Source: Bryobacter sp964387685
GTDB taxonomy: Bacteria > Acidobacteriota > Terriglobia > Bryobacterales > Bryobacteraceae
Assembly: GCA_964387685.1 (NCBI GenBank)
Contig: CAYLXK010000013.1
Coordinates: 85,298-149,297 of the forward strand
DNA length: 64,000 nt
Direction: 5' to 3'
The notes beneath the pieces are model-generated. The model was given only the letters and a program-made list of their open reading frames with translations. It did not search any database and was not told the origin of the DNA. Below, in pieces: positions 1 to 8,298 of this stretch; the first letter of the stretch is position 1; each line of letters begins with the position of its first letter. Both the position numbers and the translations under genes were made by a program.

Positions 1-199
1 TACCCACCTTGGACTGAAAACCCCCTGCCCCGTCAGGCGCCGACAGATCCCGGTACATCATCGAAATGGGTAGATTCTCGATGATCTTCGCGTAGTTTGC
101 CTCGCTCTCCGCGACTACTCCCCGCAACTCTTCGCCATAATAAGGACGGAAGCGCTCTTCATAGCAATGTTCGCAGGTGCGATGGCAAAGCCAGGTCAT
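1..199 (-). CDS. Radical SAM domain protein, N-terminal part only (runs off left edge)
   Basis: Reading the minus strand from an ATG at 199 gives 66 codons without a stop up to the window edge. The translation begins MTWLCHRTCEHCYEERFRPY, with C5-x3-C9-x2-C12, the cluster-binding signature of radical SAM enzymes (C-x3-C-x2-C). The enzyme would bind a [4Fe-4S] cluster and cleave S-adenosylmethionine; the substrate cannot be told because the rest of the gene lies outside the window. There is no good ribosome site before the ATG and the frame stays open upstream for several codons, so the true start may be a little higher. It is divergent from the GH10-like gene at 239, with about 40 bases between them. 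Confidence 0.72.
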   Translation of the reverse strand, partial: MTWLCHRTCEHCYEERFRPYYGEELRGVVAESEANYAKIIENLPISMMYRDLSAPDGAGGFQSKVG

Positions 200-238
200 T
201 ACATAGTAAATAGATTCCAGAGCGGGCCTCCCCAGGGT

Positions 239-1402
239 ATGAAAAACTTTAGCCTAGCAACGATCTTTGTTCCTGTCTGCTGCGCGCTAGGTTTGCTCAG
301 CGCTCCGGCCTATGGACAGGCTAAGCCAGAAATCCGTGGTGTTTGGATCGCTCGCGATTCCTTGGCAACGCGGGAGTCGCTGCGGCTAACCATCGAGCGC
401 CTGGCCGAAGCCAACTTCAACGCCGTCTTTATCAACGTCTGGTCCCGAGGCTATCCCCTCTGGCCCAGCAAAGTCTTTGAGAACGAAACCGGCCTACTCA
501 TCGACCCCGCCTTCGCCGGCCGCGACATCATCGCCGAATGCCTGGAATTCTCCACTCCCTTAGGGCTAGCCTGCGTTCCCTGGTTTGAATACGGTTTCGT
601 AGCTGGATATTCCGCTTACTATCCTGGCGAGGGCAAAAAGGGTCCCCTCTTCGACAAGCATCCGGAATGGCTTGCTAAGACCAAGTCCGGCCACGATGCT
701 TTTCCCATTAGCGGCACGAACGAGTCTTTCTTTTGGCTCGCCCACACCCATCCGGCCGCGCAGAAGTTTCTCATCGATCTACTGGTGGAAGTTGCGGCCT
801 CCTACAGGATCGACTCCATCGAGTTCGACCGCGCCCGCTATCCCCAACTAGACTGCGGCTACGACGACTTCACTAAAGAGCTTTATGCCGCCGAACACGA
901 GGGCCGCCAGCCTCCCCAGGATGAGCGCGACCGCGTCTGGCTCGCTTGGCGCGCCCGTAAGTTGAACGACTTTAGCTTGCTCCTGGCCAAACGTGTGAAA
1001 GCCGTTGATTGGCGGATTACGCTTACCAACGCGCCCGTCACCTATCCCTACGGCTATGAAATGTTCGCGCAAGATTATCCCAGTTGGCTTAGAGAGGGCG
1101 CTTTGGACTATGTCTCGCCTCAGCTTTATCGTGCGGACAACGCCTCCTTCGTCCGCGAACTGGAAAACAACCTTCGATTCCTCCCGGATTCCTCTCGCCT
1201 CGTCCCGGGCATCGATATCACCAACTCCAAGAATCCCGACGTTCTCATTCAGATGATTGAGGAGGGCCGCTCCCGCAACCTCCCCGGTTCTATAATCTGG
1301 TACTATCAGGGTTTGGTTAGTACTGGTTCGTTGGATCGGCTGAGAGCTACGGTCTATCTGGAGAAGGCCCCGCTCCCCTGGCGTTCGTCCCAACTGCAGT
1401 AG
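239..1402 (+). CDS. Secreted glycoside hydrolase family 10-like protein (GHL10 type)
   Basis: The protein has 387 residues. It opens with a typical secretion signal (MKNFSLATIFVPVCCALGLL, ending near AYGQA), so it should act in the periplasm or outside the cell. The mature part starts with the phrase EIRGVWIARDSLATRESL and continues with NAVFINVWSRG, the layout of the GHL10/DUF187 family: TIM-barrel proteins related to glycosidases whose substrates are mostly unknown. Further barrel-like motifs are SIEFDRARYP, DYVSPQLY and GSIIWYYQG. The start at 239 was chosen over an in-frame ATG at 167 because it places the signal peptide at the N terminus. It is a single gene followed by a 128-base gap. 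The fold assignment is fairly firm; catalytic activity is inference. Confidence 0.8.
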   Translation: MKNFSLATIFVPVCCALGLLSAPAYGQAKPEIRGVWIARDSLATRESLRLTIERLAEANFNAVFINVWSRGYPLWPSKVFENETGLLIDPAFAGRDIIAECLEFSTPLGLACVPWFEYGFVAGYSAYYPGEGKKGPLFDKHPEWLAKTKSGHDAFPISGTNESFFWLAHTHPAAQKFLIDLLVEVAASYRIDSIEFDRARYPQLDCGYDDFTKELYAAEHEGRQPPQDERDRVWLAWRARKLNDFSLLLAKRVKAVDWRITLTNAPVTYPYGYEMFAQDYPSWLREGALDYVSPQLYRADNASFVRELENNLRFLPDSSRLVPGIDITNSKNPDVLIQMIEEGRSRNLPGSIIWYYQGLVSTGSLDRLRATVYLEKAPLPWRSSQLQ

Positions 1403-1530
1403 TTTTCTAGGGTCTATCCTTAGATCGGCCTAGGGGTTTTCCTGAGGTCAAACTAGGCACTACTGCGATTGACGAAGTACTAGACAGCCCTTAGCATCGA
1501 GTCAGGCGTACATGAATCTGGAGGGAACGC

Positions 1531-2289
1531 ATGCCTGAGATGAGCTTTTCGACGATAGAAACGGATCTGCCGCCTACCTTGGAAGAAACGCCGAAGCGCA
1601 AAATTCGGATCGTTCTGGCCGACGATCATCCGATCGTTCGCGACGGGCTGAAAAAGATGCTCAAGTTGGAGGCCGATATTGAAGTCGTTGGCGAAGCCAC
1701 CGACGGTCGCGAAGCCCTGGAGCAAGTGCAGATGCACGAGCCCGATGTTCTCCTGCTCGACCTCCGCATGCCGAATCTCGATGGCTTATCCGCTCTCCAG
1801 ACCTTACAGCACATCAACCGGAAGACCCGCGTCATTATCCTTACGGCGAGCGAAGATAAGAACGAATTTGTCCAGGCTATGAAGCTCGGCTGCAGCGGCA
1901 TCGTGCTTAAGCAGACCGCCCCGGAGTTGATTGTGAAGAGCATCCGTAAGGTGAACGACGGCGAAATCTGGCTCGATTCCCACACCACGGCGGCCGTGAT
2001 GCGTCAGTTCGCCACCCACACCGGGGAGTCCCATTCCTCCTCCAGCCAAAACTCCTCTGGCGGTGCCAAGTCCCGCGAGCGCAGCCCCTTGAGCGCCCGC
2101 GAACGCGAAATCGTTTCCCTGGTCGCCCAAGGCTACAAGAATAAGGAAATGGCCGAGAAAATGTTCATCAGCGAACAGACCGTCAAGAACCATCTCCACA
2201 ATATCTTCGACAAGCTTGGCGTCAGTGATCGCCTCGAGCTCGCCCTCTACGCCATTCACAAGGGTCTCCACCTCGGCGCAGAAAAATAA
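1531..2289 (+). CDS. NarL/FixJ-family response regulator (REC + LuxR HTH)
   Basis: A 252-residue two-component response regulator. After a disordered stretch of about 23 residues, the receiver domain shows the acidic pair D31-D32, the phospho-acceptor D77 in LLLDLRMP, T105 in ILTA and K127 in VLKQ. A Ser-rich linker (about 165-183) leads to a LuxR-type helix-turn-helix at about 185-245, with LSAREREIVSLVAQGYKNKE and ISEQTVKNHLHNIFDKLGV. Phosphorylation should promote DNA binding and transcription control in the cytoplasm. A clear ribosome site, GGAGGG, lies 7 bases before the ATG. No sensor kinase is adjacent, so this is an orphan regulator in this window and its signal and targets cannot be deduced. 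Confidence 0.93.
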   Translation: MPEMSFSTIETDLPPTLEETPKRKIRIVLADDHPIVRDGLKKMLKLEADIEVVGEATDGREALEQVQMHEPDVLLLDLRMPNLDGLSALQTLQHINRKTRVIILTASEDKNEFVQAMKLGCSGIVLKQTAPELIVKSIRKVNDGEIWLDSHTTAAVMRQFATHTGESHSSSSQNSSGGAKSRERSPLSAREREIVSLVAQGYKNKEMAEKMFISEQTVKNHLHNIFDKLGVSDRLELALYAIHKGLHLGAEK

Positions 2290-2300
2290 CAGGGTCTTAG

Positions 2301-2331
2301 CTGAACAAGTATACTTGGTATACTTGTTCAG
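2301..2331. promoter_or_regulatory. Perfect 14-bp-arm palindrome before the toxin-antitoxin operon, with embedded -10-like hexamers
   Basis: CTGAACAAGTATAC (2301-2314) and GTATACTTGTTCAG (2318-2331) are exact reverse complements separated by TTG. The right arm ends only 2 bases before the antitoxin ATG at 2334. Each arm contains TATACT (2310-2315 and 2319-2324), close to a sigma-70 -10 box; use of the right one would start transcription at or next to the ATG and give a nearly leaderless mRNA. Antitoxins with a ribbon-helix-helix fold usually bind such inverted repeats and repress their own operon, so this is a likely operator. It is also A/T-rich compared with its surroundings. Operator function is inference. 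Confidence 0.8.
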
Positions 2332-2333
2332 GT

Positions 2334-2573
2334 ATGGCCCAAATCAGCCTCTATATCCCTGACGAAACGGCGGAAGCCCTGCGGTCCCGCGCGGAAATGC
2401 AAGGGCTCTCTATTTCAAAGTTTGTACTCGAGGTTCTGGACCAGCATCTCAAGCCTCCCGATGATGGCTGGCCGCCGGGTTACCGGGACAATTGTGTTGG
2501 TTGGTTTGCAGGCTTGGATTGGGAGGAGCCTGAGGACCTCCCTGCTCCAGAGAGGCCAGGCTTGTTCGACTAA
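2334..2573 (+). CDS. Ribbon-helix-helix antitoxin (FitA/VapB-like)
   Basis: A 79-residue protein. The N terminus MAQISLYIPDETAEALRSRA, followed by GLSISKFVLEVL, fits the beta-strand plus two helices of MetJ/Arc-type ribbon-helix-helix DNA-binding domains. The C-terminal part, rich in Pro, Asp, Glu and Trp (PPDDGWPPGY, LDWEEPEDLP), would be the toxin-binding tail that covers the PIN active site. Its stop codon overlaps the start of the PIN gene by one base (TAATG at 2571-2575), so the two are translationally coupled. Repression through the palindrome directly upstream is likely. There is no ribosome site outside the palindrome. Confidence 0.85.
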   Translation: MAQISLYIPDETAEALRSRAEMQGLSISKFVLEVLDQHLKPPDDGWPPGYRDNCVGWFAGLDWEEPEDLPAPERPGLFD

Positions 2574-2965
2574 TGTCGTTCATCCCGGATACCAACATTT
2601 GGATCGGGCTGGCCCGTGGTGATCGTTCTATCGAGCGGGAAATCTTCGGCCATCGCGCCAACGAGCTATTGGTCAGCACCCTTGTCGAAGCGGAGTTGCA
2701 CTTCGGAGCCTCGAAGAGTTCCCGTAGCCTTGAGGTTCTTGTTCGCCTGGAACGACAATTGGCCCCCTTCACCCGCTTAAGCTTCGATTCTCGTTCCGCC
2801 GCAAAGTATGGGCAGTTGCGCCATTACCTGGAGTCCACCGGTCAACCGATCGGGAACATGGACCTGCTGATCGCCGCCTCCGCCCTGGCCCACTCCCACA
2901 CCGTCGTCACTCGCAACGTGCGCGACTTTGAGCGCGTCCCCGGCCTTTTGATCGAAAGCTGGTAA
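2573..2965 (+). CDS. PIN-domain ribonuclease toxin (VapC-like)
   Basis: A 130-residue PIN domain of usual VapC length. The conserved acidic residues that hold Mg2+/Mn2+ are visible: D6 in FIPDTNIWIG, E41 in LVEAELHFG, D97 in IGNMDLLIAA and D118 in TRNVRDFERV. Such proteins cut RNA (often tRNA or rRNA) when released from the antitoxin. The gene follows the RHH antitoxin with a one-base overlap, the standard antitoxin-toxin order. All four catalytic positions are present, so the toxin looks functional. The RNA target cannot be predicted from sequence. Confidence 0.9.
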   Translation: MSFIPDTNIWIGLARGDRSIEREIFGHRANELLVSTLVEAELHFGASKSSRSLEVLVRLERQLAPFTRLSFDSRSAAKYGQLRHYLESTGQPIGNMDLLIAASALAHSHTVVTRNVRDFERVPGLLIESW

Positions 2966-2969
2966 GGGG

Positions 2970-3674
2970 CTAATTAGTCGGATCGGTCCACGCGCTGGGA
3001 TCGTGGGCCCGGTGCCGCTTGCCCAGTATCCAGCGGGCTATCAGCACCACCACAATCGCGCACGCCAATTGAATGCCCCAGTGCGCGTACTGCTCGAAGT
3101 GAACTACGCCTGCCAGCACTGGATCGGTCAAGATCATCTCTGCACCCACGCGCCCCAAGACCATCGACCCGCCATAGACGATTAACGGATACTTGTCCAT
3201 CAACGTCGACAGCATCCCGCTGGCGAAAACCACCAACGGGATACTGAGACCCAATCCAAAAATGAGCAGCGACAGGTTGCCATGCGACGCGCCCGCAACC
3301 GCCAGCACATTGTCCAAGGACATTGTGATATCCGCCACTAGGATCAGCCACATCGCATGCATCAACCCGCCCGCTTGCTTCTCTTCATTCACCTCGGGCG
3401 AGGCGTCCACCAACACCTTCACAGCGATCCACAAGATCAAAATGCCGCCCACCAACTTCAGGTACGGCAGATTCATTAGCTGCGCCGCAAAAAAGGTCAA
3501 CACGATCCGCAGTGCCACCGCTACGCTGGCGCCTAGGATCGTCCCCAACCGGCGTTCCCGCGCCGGCAAGCTCCGCACGGCCATGGCGATGACTACGGCA
3601 TTATCGCCCGCGAGTATGATGTCGCTGACGACGATGGACAGAACTTGAAGTAAAAACGCTAGGTTGAATTCCAT
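2970..3674 (-). CDS. TerC-family integral membrane protein (YjbE/YkoY-like)
   Basis: A 234-residue polytopic protein with about seven hydrophobic segments. The motif DIILAGDNAVVIAMAVRSLP near the N terminus and its counterpart DITMSLDNVLAVAGA in the middle are the two acidic membrane motifs of the TerC family. Members are linked to metal-ion (notably Mn2+) export and tellurite resistance, often acting on metals loaded onto exported enzymes. The gene starts 12 bases after iscX on the same strand and may be read through from the isc operon. The family is clear; the transported ion is not known. Confidence 0.87.
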   Translation of the reverse strand: MEFNLAFLLQVLSIVVSDIILAGDNAVVIAMAVRSLPARERRLGTILGASVAVALRIVLTFFAAQLMNLPYLKLVGGILILWIAVKVLVDASPEVNEEKQAGGLMHAMWLILVADITMSLDNVLAVAGASHGNLSLLIFGLGLSIPLVVFASGMLSTLMDKYPLIVYGGSMVLGRVGAEMILTDPVLAGVVHFEQYAHWGIQLACAIVVVLIARWILGKRHRAHDPSAWTDPTN

Positions 3675-3686
3675 CCGGGAAGGGAC

Positions 3687-3902
3687 CTACTGGTTATCCT
3701 TCCACTCTTCGTACCATGCCATCTGGATCGCCTCCAGCTTGGCCTCGTTCGACTTGAGCGGATCGTCGCCAAAACTCCCCAGTTCCGTCACCATTCTGTG
3801 CAAATCCGTAAATCGCACCTGGAGGGGATCCTGTCCGGGATTCGCTTCGTATAGTTCGATCCCAATATCCTCGGCCATATCCCAGGTCAGCTTCAGCTTC
3901 AT
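3687..3902 (-). CDS. iscX: IscX, small Fe-S assembly adaptor
   Basis: A 71-residue acidic protein of the size of E. coli IscX (about 66). Family landmarks are WDMAEDIGIELYEANPGQDP, RFTDLHRMV, then FGDDPLKSNEAKLEAIQMAW. IscX binds the cysteine desulfurase IscS and iron and tunes the rate of cluster assembly. It is the last gene of the isc operon and its start overlaps the hscA stop by 4 bases (ATGA). In gammaproteobacteria iscX normally follows fdx; here the ferredoxin gene is missing between hscA and iscX. The name rests on sequence pattern, length and place in the operon together. Confidence 0.87.
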   Translation of the reverse strand: MKLKLTWDMAEDIGIELYEANPGQDPLQVRFTDLHRMVTELGSFGDDPLKSNEAKLEAIQMAWYEEWKDNQ

Positions 3903-5749
3903 AGCTTGGTTCCCTTCAGCGCCCCGCGCACCGCTGTGTTCATCATCGATTCAGCCAGCGTCCGGGTCGCGTCGTCCAGCTTTTCCATTTGCGCCTGGAT
4001 CACTCGATGATCATCGCCATGATATGCCAAGTGCATTTCGTTGATCGCCTGGTCAATCTGCGCGCGCTCCTCGCCGCTTAAGGCGAACCAAGCATCGTCG
4101 CCCTTGGCCTTTTCCACCGCGGCTAGTATCCGGTCGGCCTCTACACGCGCCTCGCGTACCTGCCGTTCCCGCACATCGGCTTCGGCGTTCTCGATCGACG
4201 CCAGAATCATCGCCTCCACCTGCTCGTCCGTCAGGCCGTAGGACGGCTTCACTTCGATGCTCTGCTCTTTTCCCGTACGCAGGTCTTTCGCCGACACGTT
4301 CAAAATGCCGTTCGCGTCGATCAGAAACTTTACCTCAATCCGCGCCAGGCCCGCCTGCATGGGGTCGATTCCCTTGAGATCGAAGCGCGCCAAGCTTCGG
4401 CAGTCTTTCACCAGCTCCCGCTCGCCCTGCAAGACATGAATCAACACATTCGTTTGTCCATCGACGGCGGTAGTGAACTGTTCGGTCGCGCTCGCCGGGA
4501 TGGTCGAATTTCGATGAATGATCTTCGAAACCACGCCGCCCATCGTTTCTATACCCAGCGACAACGGCGTCACGTCCAGCAACAGCGTGTCCGTTACATC
4601 GCCGGCCAGAATGCCCGCCTGCACCGCCGCGCCTAGCGCGACAACTTCGTCGGGGTTAAGCTCCGTGTGCGGCTTCGAACGGAACATCTGCTCCACCGCC
4701 TTGCGCACGTAAGGTATCCGGGTGGACCCTCCCACCAGCACCGCCTCGTCGATCTGCTCGGGCGTCAAACCCGCGTCCTTCAGGCAATGACGGCACGAGA
4801 CCAACGTGCGCTCGACAATCGGCGCCACCAGCTTGTCGAAGAGCCCACGATCGATCTGGCGTTGGTAGCTCTTGCCGCCGTAGCTCATTTCGATCTTCGT
4901 CTCGGGCACGAAGCTCAGCCTCTCCTTGGCTTCGATCACAGCCTGGCGCAGCGTTTGCACCGCCGCATGATCCCCAGCGATCGAGCTTCCCCATTCGCTG
5001 GCCACATCCTCCAGCGCAATCTCGATCAAGAGATCGTCGATGTCGTCGCCGCCCAGGTGCGTATCCCCGTTCGTCGCCAGCACCTCAAAAATGCCGTCTT
5101 GCAGCTTCAAAATGGAGATATCGAAGGTGCCGCCGCCGAAATCGTAAACCGCAATGATCCCACTCTTGCGCTTGTCGAGGCCATAGGCCAACGCCGCCGC
5201 CGTTGGCTCGTTCACCAACCGCAGAACCTCCAAGCCTGCGATCCGCCCCGCATCCTTGGTCGCCTGCCGCTGCGCATCGTTGAAATAGGCCGGCACGGTC
5301 ACCACCGCCTTTGTGACCTCTTCTCCAAAATACGCTTCGGCATTCCGCTTGATCTCAGCCAGCACCTGGGCGCCAACCTCGGGCGGCGTTAGTTTCACGC
5401 CCCCCACCTCAAGTTCGATTACGGTCCCGGAACCTGCGGCCAGCCGAAAGGGAAGGCGCTGCAGCTCGCCGGCGACATCCTGCACGCCCCGTCCCATGAA
5501 GCGTTTCGCGCTATACACGGTGCTTTCCGGATGCGTCGTGAGCCGCGCCTTCGCCGCTTCGCCCGCGATCATGTGCCCGCCGGGCAACACGCTCACCACA
5601 CTCGGCACAATCCGCCCGCCTGTGGCCGTCGGAATTATCGCCGGACCCGTTAGATCCAAAAAAGCGCCTAGGCTATTGGTCGTACCTAAGTCGATGCCGA
5701 TGATTCGGTCGCGGCCCGCCGCGCCGAAGTCAATCTCTAAGGTGCCCAT
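3899..5749 (-). CDS. hscA: HscA, Hsp70 chaperone for Fe-S cluster transfer
   Basis: A 616-residue Hsp70 of HscA length, shorter than DnaK. The ATPase domain shows IGIDLGTTNSLGAF near residue 17, VPAYFNDAQRQATKDAGRIA, NEPTAAALAYG and VYDFGGGTFDISIL; the substrate-binding half has DVTPLSLGIETMGG. HscA binds the LPPVK peptide of IscU and, with HscB, drives release of the new cluster at the cost of ATP. It sits between hscB (20-base overlap) and iscX (4-base overlap). Assignment as HscA rather than DnaK rests on context and on the lack of a long DnaK-type C-terminal tail. Confidence 0.93.
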   Translation of the reverse strand: MGTLEIDFGAAGRDRIIGIDLGTTNSLGAFLDLTGPAIIPTATGGRIVPSVVSVLPGGHMIAGEAAKARLTTHPESTVYSAKRFMGRGVQDVAGELQRLPFRLAAGSGTVIELEVGGVKLTPPEVGAQVLAEIKRNAEAYFGEEVTKAVVTVPAYFNDAQRQATKDAGRIAGLEVLRLVNEPTAAALAYGLDKRKSGIIAVYDFGGGTFDISILKLQDGIFEVLATNGDTHLGGDDIDDLLIEIALEDVASEWGSSIAGDHAAVQTLRQAVIEAKERLSFVPETKIEMSYGGKSYQRQIDRGLFDKLVAPIVERTLVSCRHCLKDAGLTPEQIDEAVLVGGSTRIPYVRKAVEQMFRSKPHTELNPDEVVALGAAVQAGILAGDVTDTLLLDVTPLSLGIETMGGVVSKIIHRNSTIPASATEQFTTAVDGQTNVLIHVLQGERELVKDCRSLARFDLKGIDPMQAGLARIEVKFLIDANGILNVSAKDLRTGKEQSIEVKPSYGLTDEQVEAMILASIENAEADVRERQVREARVEADRILAAVEKAKGDDAWFALSGEERAQIDQAINEMHLAYHGDDHRVIQAQMEKLDDATRTLAESMMNTAVRGALKGTKL

Positions 5750-6260
5750 CGATATCTCTCAATAAATTTGCAATGTAACGGCGCCGGTTCAATACCTGCC
5801 GCAAGGCTTCCAAAGGCTTCTCGCTCGGGGCGGCATCGTAAGCGGCAAAGAGCTTCTCGGCTTCGGCGTTGGCTTGTTCCAGCATCGCCGTAAAATTCCC
5901 GCGGGCCTTGCCCACATCCGCCCGCGACGTCCCGTCCCCACTCTTCAGTTCTTCCAGCGCCAGATTCAGTTCGAAAACCTCTTCCAGCAGCTCCGCCGGC
6001 ACGTTCTTCGATCCCTGCGTCGCAATGTCCAGTCCGTTTTCTTTCAGAAAGTATTCGGCCCGTGCCGATGCGTCTTTCAGCGTCCGGTAGGCGTCGTTCA
6101 ACAACGAGCTCTCTTCCAGCGCCGCCGCCTGCTCGTCTTTCGTCGCCCTCGCGAAACGGTCCGGATGGAGCTCCCGGCTGCGCCGGTAAAAAATTTGCTG
6201 CAGCTCAACGGGGTCAAGCTGCAGCCGGGGCTCAAGGCCCATCACTCGGTAATAATCCAT
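5730..6260 (-). CDS. hscB: HscB, J-domain co-chaperone
   Basis: A 176-residue protein with an N-terminal J domain (MDYYRVMGLEPRLQLDPVEL) whose HPD motif is in ELHPDRFARA, the element that stimulates Hsp70 ATPase. The C-terminal helical half (from about residue 85) matches the HscB domain that holds IscU. It starts 9 bases after iscA and overlaps hscA by 20 bases. The N-terminal zinc-binding cysteines found in some eukaryotic homologues are absent, as in most bacteria. It acts in the cytoplasm, delivering IscU to HscA. Confidence 0.92.
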   Translation of the reverse strand: MDYYRVMGLEPRLQLDPVELQQIFYRRSRELHPDRFARATKDEQAAALEESSLLNDAYRTLKDASARAEYFLKENGLDIATQGSKNVPAELLEEVFELNLALEELKSGDGTSRADVGKARGNFTAMLEQANAEAEKLFAAYDAAPSEKPLEALRQVLNRRRYIANLLRDIDGHLRD

Positions 6261-6269
6261 CGTTAAGGA

Positions 6270-6614
6270 TTACGAGGAGAACGACGTCCCGCAACCACAG
6301 CTCTTCTGCGCGTTCGGATTCTCGAAGGCAAAGCCGGATTGCATCAGGCTTTCCTTGTAGTCCAGAGTCATTCCCTTCAAAAACAACATACTCTTCGGGT
6401 CGACGAATACCATCACGTCACCGTACTCAAAGACGTGATCGTTCGAGCGCGGCTTGGTATCGAACTTGAATTGGTAGCTCAAACCCGAACAGCCGCCGCC
6501 CAGCACGCCCAGGCGCAAACCGCCCGACACTCCTTGCTTGGCGAAGGCCTGGCGGATTTTCTCAACCGCCTTGGGCGTGACTTCAATCAGATTCGCAACC
6601 GCCGCTTCTCCCAT
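6270..6614 (-). CDS. iscA: IscA, A-type Fe-S carrier
   Basis: A 114-residue A-type carrier. The three cluster-binding cysteines are present: C42 in GGGCSGLSYQF, and C106 and C108 in the C-terminal SCGCGTSFSS. A-type carriers take clusters from IscU and pass them to target enzymes. The start at 6614 is set by the TAATG overlap with the iscU stop; an open frame continues upstream into iscU but that part reads as a shadow of iscU. Length and residues fit IscA/ErpA; position between iscU and hscB favours IscA. Confidence 0.93.
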   Translation of the reverse strand: MGEAAVANLIEVTPKAVEKIRQAFAKQGVSGGLRLGVLGGGCSGLSYQFKFDTKPRSNDHVFEYGDVMVFVDPKSMLFLKGMTLDYKESLMQSGFAFENPNAQKSCGCGTSFSS

Positions 6615-7024
6615 TAGGCGTGCACGGCCTCCGTCGTGGACGCGCCGCTCTTCACCTTGTAGTCGTTGATGGCGGCCTTGATGGCGTCCTCGGCCAGCAC
6701 GCTGCAATGCACCTTCACCGGCGGCAGAGCCAATTCGTTCACGATCTCGGTATTCTTGATCTGCTCGGCTTCGTTCACGGTCTTGCCCTTCAGCCATTCC
6801 GTGGCCAGCGAGGAACTCGCGATCGCCGAACCGCAGCCAAACGTCTTGAACTTCGCATCTTCAATGATCCCCGTCACCGGGTCCACTTTGATCTGCAGCT
6901 TCATGACGTCGCCGCATTCCGGCGCGCCCACCATGCCCGTACCCACGTTGGGATCGTTCTTATCCATCGAACCCACGTTGCGCGGGTTGTTGTAGTGGTC
7001 GATTACTTTTTCGGAATATGCCAT
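6614..7024 (-). CDS. iscU: IscU, Fe-S cluster scaffold
   Basis: A 136-residue scaffold with all three ligand cysteines: C37 in GAPECGDVMK, C64 in FGCGSAIASSS and C107 in VHCSVLAEDAI. The LPPVK motif (100-104) recognised by HscA is intact, which fits the hscBA genes next door and separates it from SufU. The beginning MAYSEKVIDHYNNPRNVGSM is highly typical. An AGGAG ribosome site precedes the ATG. The protein receives sulfur from IscS and iron, builds a [2Fe-2S] cluster and hands it on. The C terminus has a short extra tail (KSGASTTEAVHA). Confidence 0.96.
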   Translation of the reverse strand: MAYSEKVIDHYNNPRNVGSMDKNDPNVGTGMVGAPECGDVMKLQIKVDPVTGIIEDAKFKTFGCGSAIASSSLATEWLKGKTVNEAEQIKNTEIVNELALPPVKVHCSVLAEDAIKAAINDYKVKSGASTTEAVHA

Positions 7025-7054
7025 TTCGTTTTTCTCCTGTTTACCGGTTCTAGT

Positions 7055-8275
7055 TTAGTGAGCGGTCCACTCGACCTTGGACAGGTCCACCCCGTCCTGG
7101 AACATCTCCCAAAGCGGCGAAAGCTCGCGCAGCTTGCTCACCACTTCGATCATCTTCTTGGCCACGTAATCCACTTCTTCGTCCGTGTTGAAGCGGCCGA
7201 TGCCAAAGCGAATCGACGTGTGCGCCAGATCGTCTCCCAGCCCTAATGCCTTCAGTACATAGCTGGGCTCCAGCGTTGCCGACGTGCAGGCCGATCCAGA
7301 GCTCACGGCCACATCGTTGATGCCCATTAGCAGGCTCTCGCCTTCCACATACGCGAAGCTCATGTTCAGGTTATGCGGCAGCCGATGCTCCATCGAACCG
7401 TTGATGTAGGTCTCCTCGAGACCCATCTCGAGCGTTTCCTTCAAGCGGTCCCGCATTGCGCGGTGCTTCACGCTCTCTGTCGGCATCAGCTCGCGGCACA
7501 AGTCGGCGGCCTTGCCAAAACCCACAATGCCCGCTACATTCAACGTCCCCGAACGCATGCCTCGCTCGTGCCCGCCGCCGTCCATCTGCGCCGAAAGCTG
7601 CACGCGGGGGTTGCGCCGCCGCACGTACAACGCTCCTACGCCCTTCGGCCCGTACATCTTGTGCGCCGTCATGCTCATGATGTCGATGTTGTCGCTAAGA
7701 ACATTGACCGGAATCTTGCCCACCGCTTGCACACCGTCCGTGTGAAAGAGCACGCCCTTGTCTTTGCAGATCTTGCCGATCTCGGCCACATCCTGGATCA
7801 CGCCGATCTCGTTGTTGGCGTACATAATGCTCACCAGGATGGTCTGGTCTGTAATTGCGTCCCGCAACATGTCCAGGTCTACCCGCCCATCGCCCTTGAG
7901 CGGCAGGTAGGTCACACGCACACCCTGCTTTTCCAGGTGCTTGCAGGTGTCTAACACCGCCTTATGCTCCGTCGCGGCGGTAATCACATGATTCCCGCGC
8001 TCGGCGTACATCTCCACCACACCCTTGATGGCCAGGTTGTTCGATTCCGTCGCGCCGCTGGTGAAAACGATTTCTTTCGAGTTGGCCCCAATCAGATCCG
8101 CGATCTGCTTGCGCGCCAATTCCACCGCCTCTTCCGCTTCCCAGCCGAAGGGATGGTTGCGGCTGGCCGCATTGCCAAAATGCTGCGTAAAGTAGGGCAA
8201 CATCGCTTCTACCGCGCGCGGGTCGCACTGCGTAGTCGCGTGGTTGTCGAGATAAATCGGAAACTTCAAGCTCAT
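7055..8275 (-). CDS. iscS: IscS, cysteine desulfurase
   Basis: A 406-residue PLP enzyme that takes sulfur from cysteine as an enzyme-bound persulfide and passes it to IscU. The PLP lysine is K206 in TAHKMYGPKGVGALYV; the catalytic cysteine is C330 in the mobile loop VSSGSACTSATLEPSYVLKA. The start MSLKFPIYLDNHATTQCDPR and the full IscS length fit the housekeeping group I enzymes rather than SufS. It lies between iscR (23 bases upstream) and iscU (30 bases downstream). IscX further down the operon is a known IscS partner. Confidence 0.96.
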   Translation of the reverse strand: MSLKFPIYLDNHATTQCDPRAVEAMLPYFTQHFGNAASRNHPFGWEAEEAVELARKQIADLIGANSKEIVFTSGATESNNLAIKGVVEMYAERGNHVITAATEHKAVLDTCKHLEKQGVRVTYLPLKGDGRVDLDMLRDAITDQTILVSIMYANNEIGVIQDVAEIGKICKDKGVLFHTDGVQAVGKIPVNVLSDNIDIMSMTAHKMYGPKGVGALYVRRRNPRVQLSAQMDGGGHERGMRSGTLNVAGIVGFGKAADLCRELMPTESVKHRAMRDRLKETLEMGLEETYINGSMEHRLPHNLNMSFAYVEGESLLMGINDVAVSSGSACTSATLEPSYVLKALGLGDDLAHTSIRFGIGRFNTDEEVDYVAKKMIEVVSKLRELSPLWEMFQDGVDLSKVEWTAH

Positions 8276-8298
8276 GAAAATGCCTGTCCTTCGTTCTG

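Noticed and set aside
6615..6797. A longer IscA with 61 extra N-terminal residues.
   Set aside because: The extra part is an alternative frame of iscU, and the TAATG junction at 6614 fits the other couplings in the operon.
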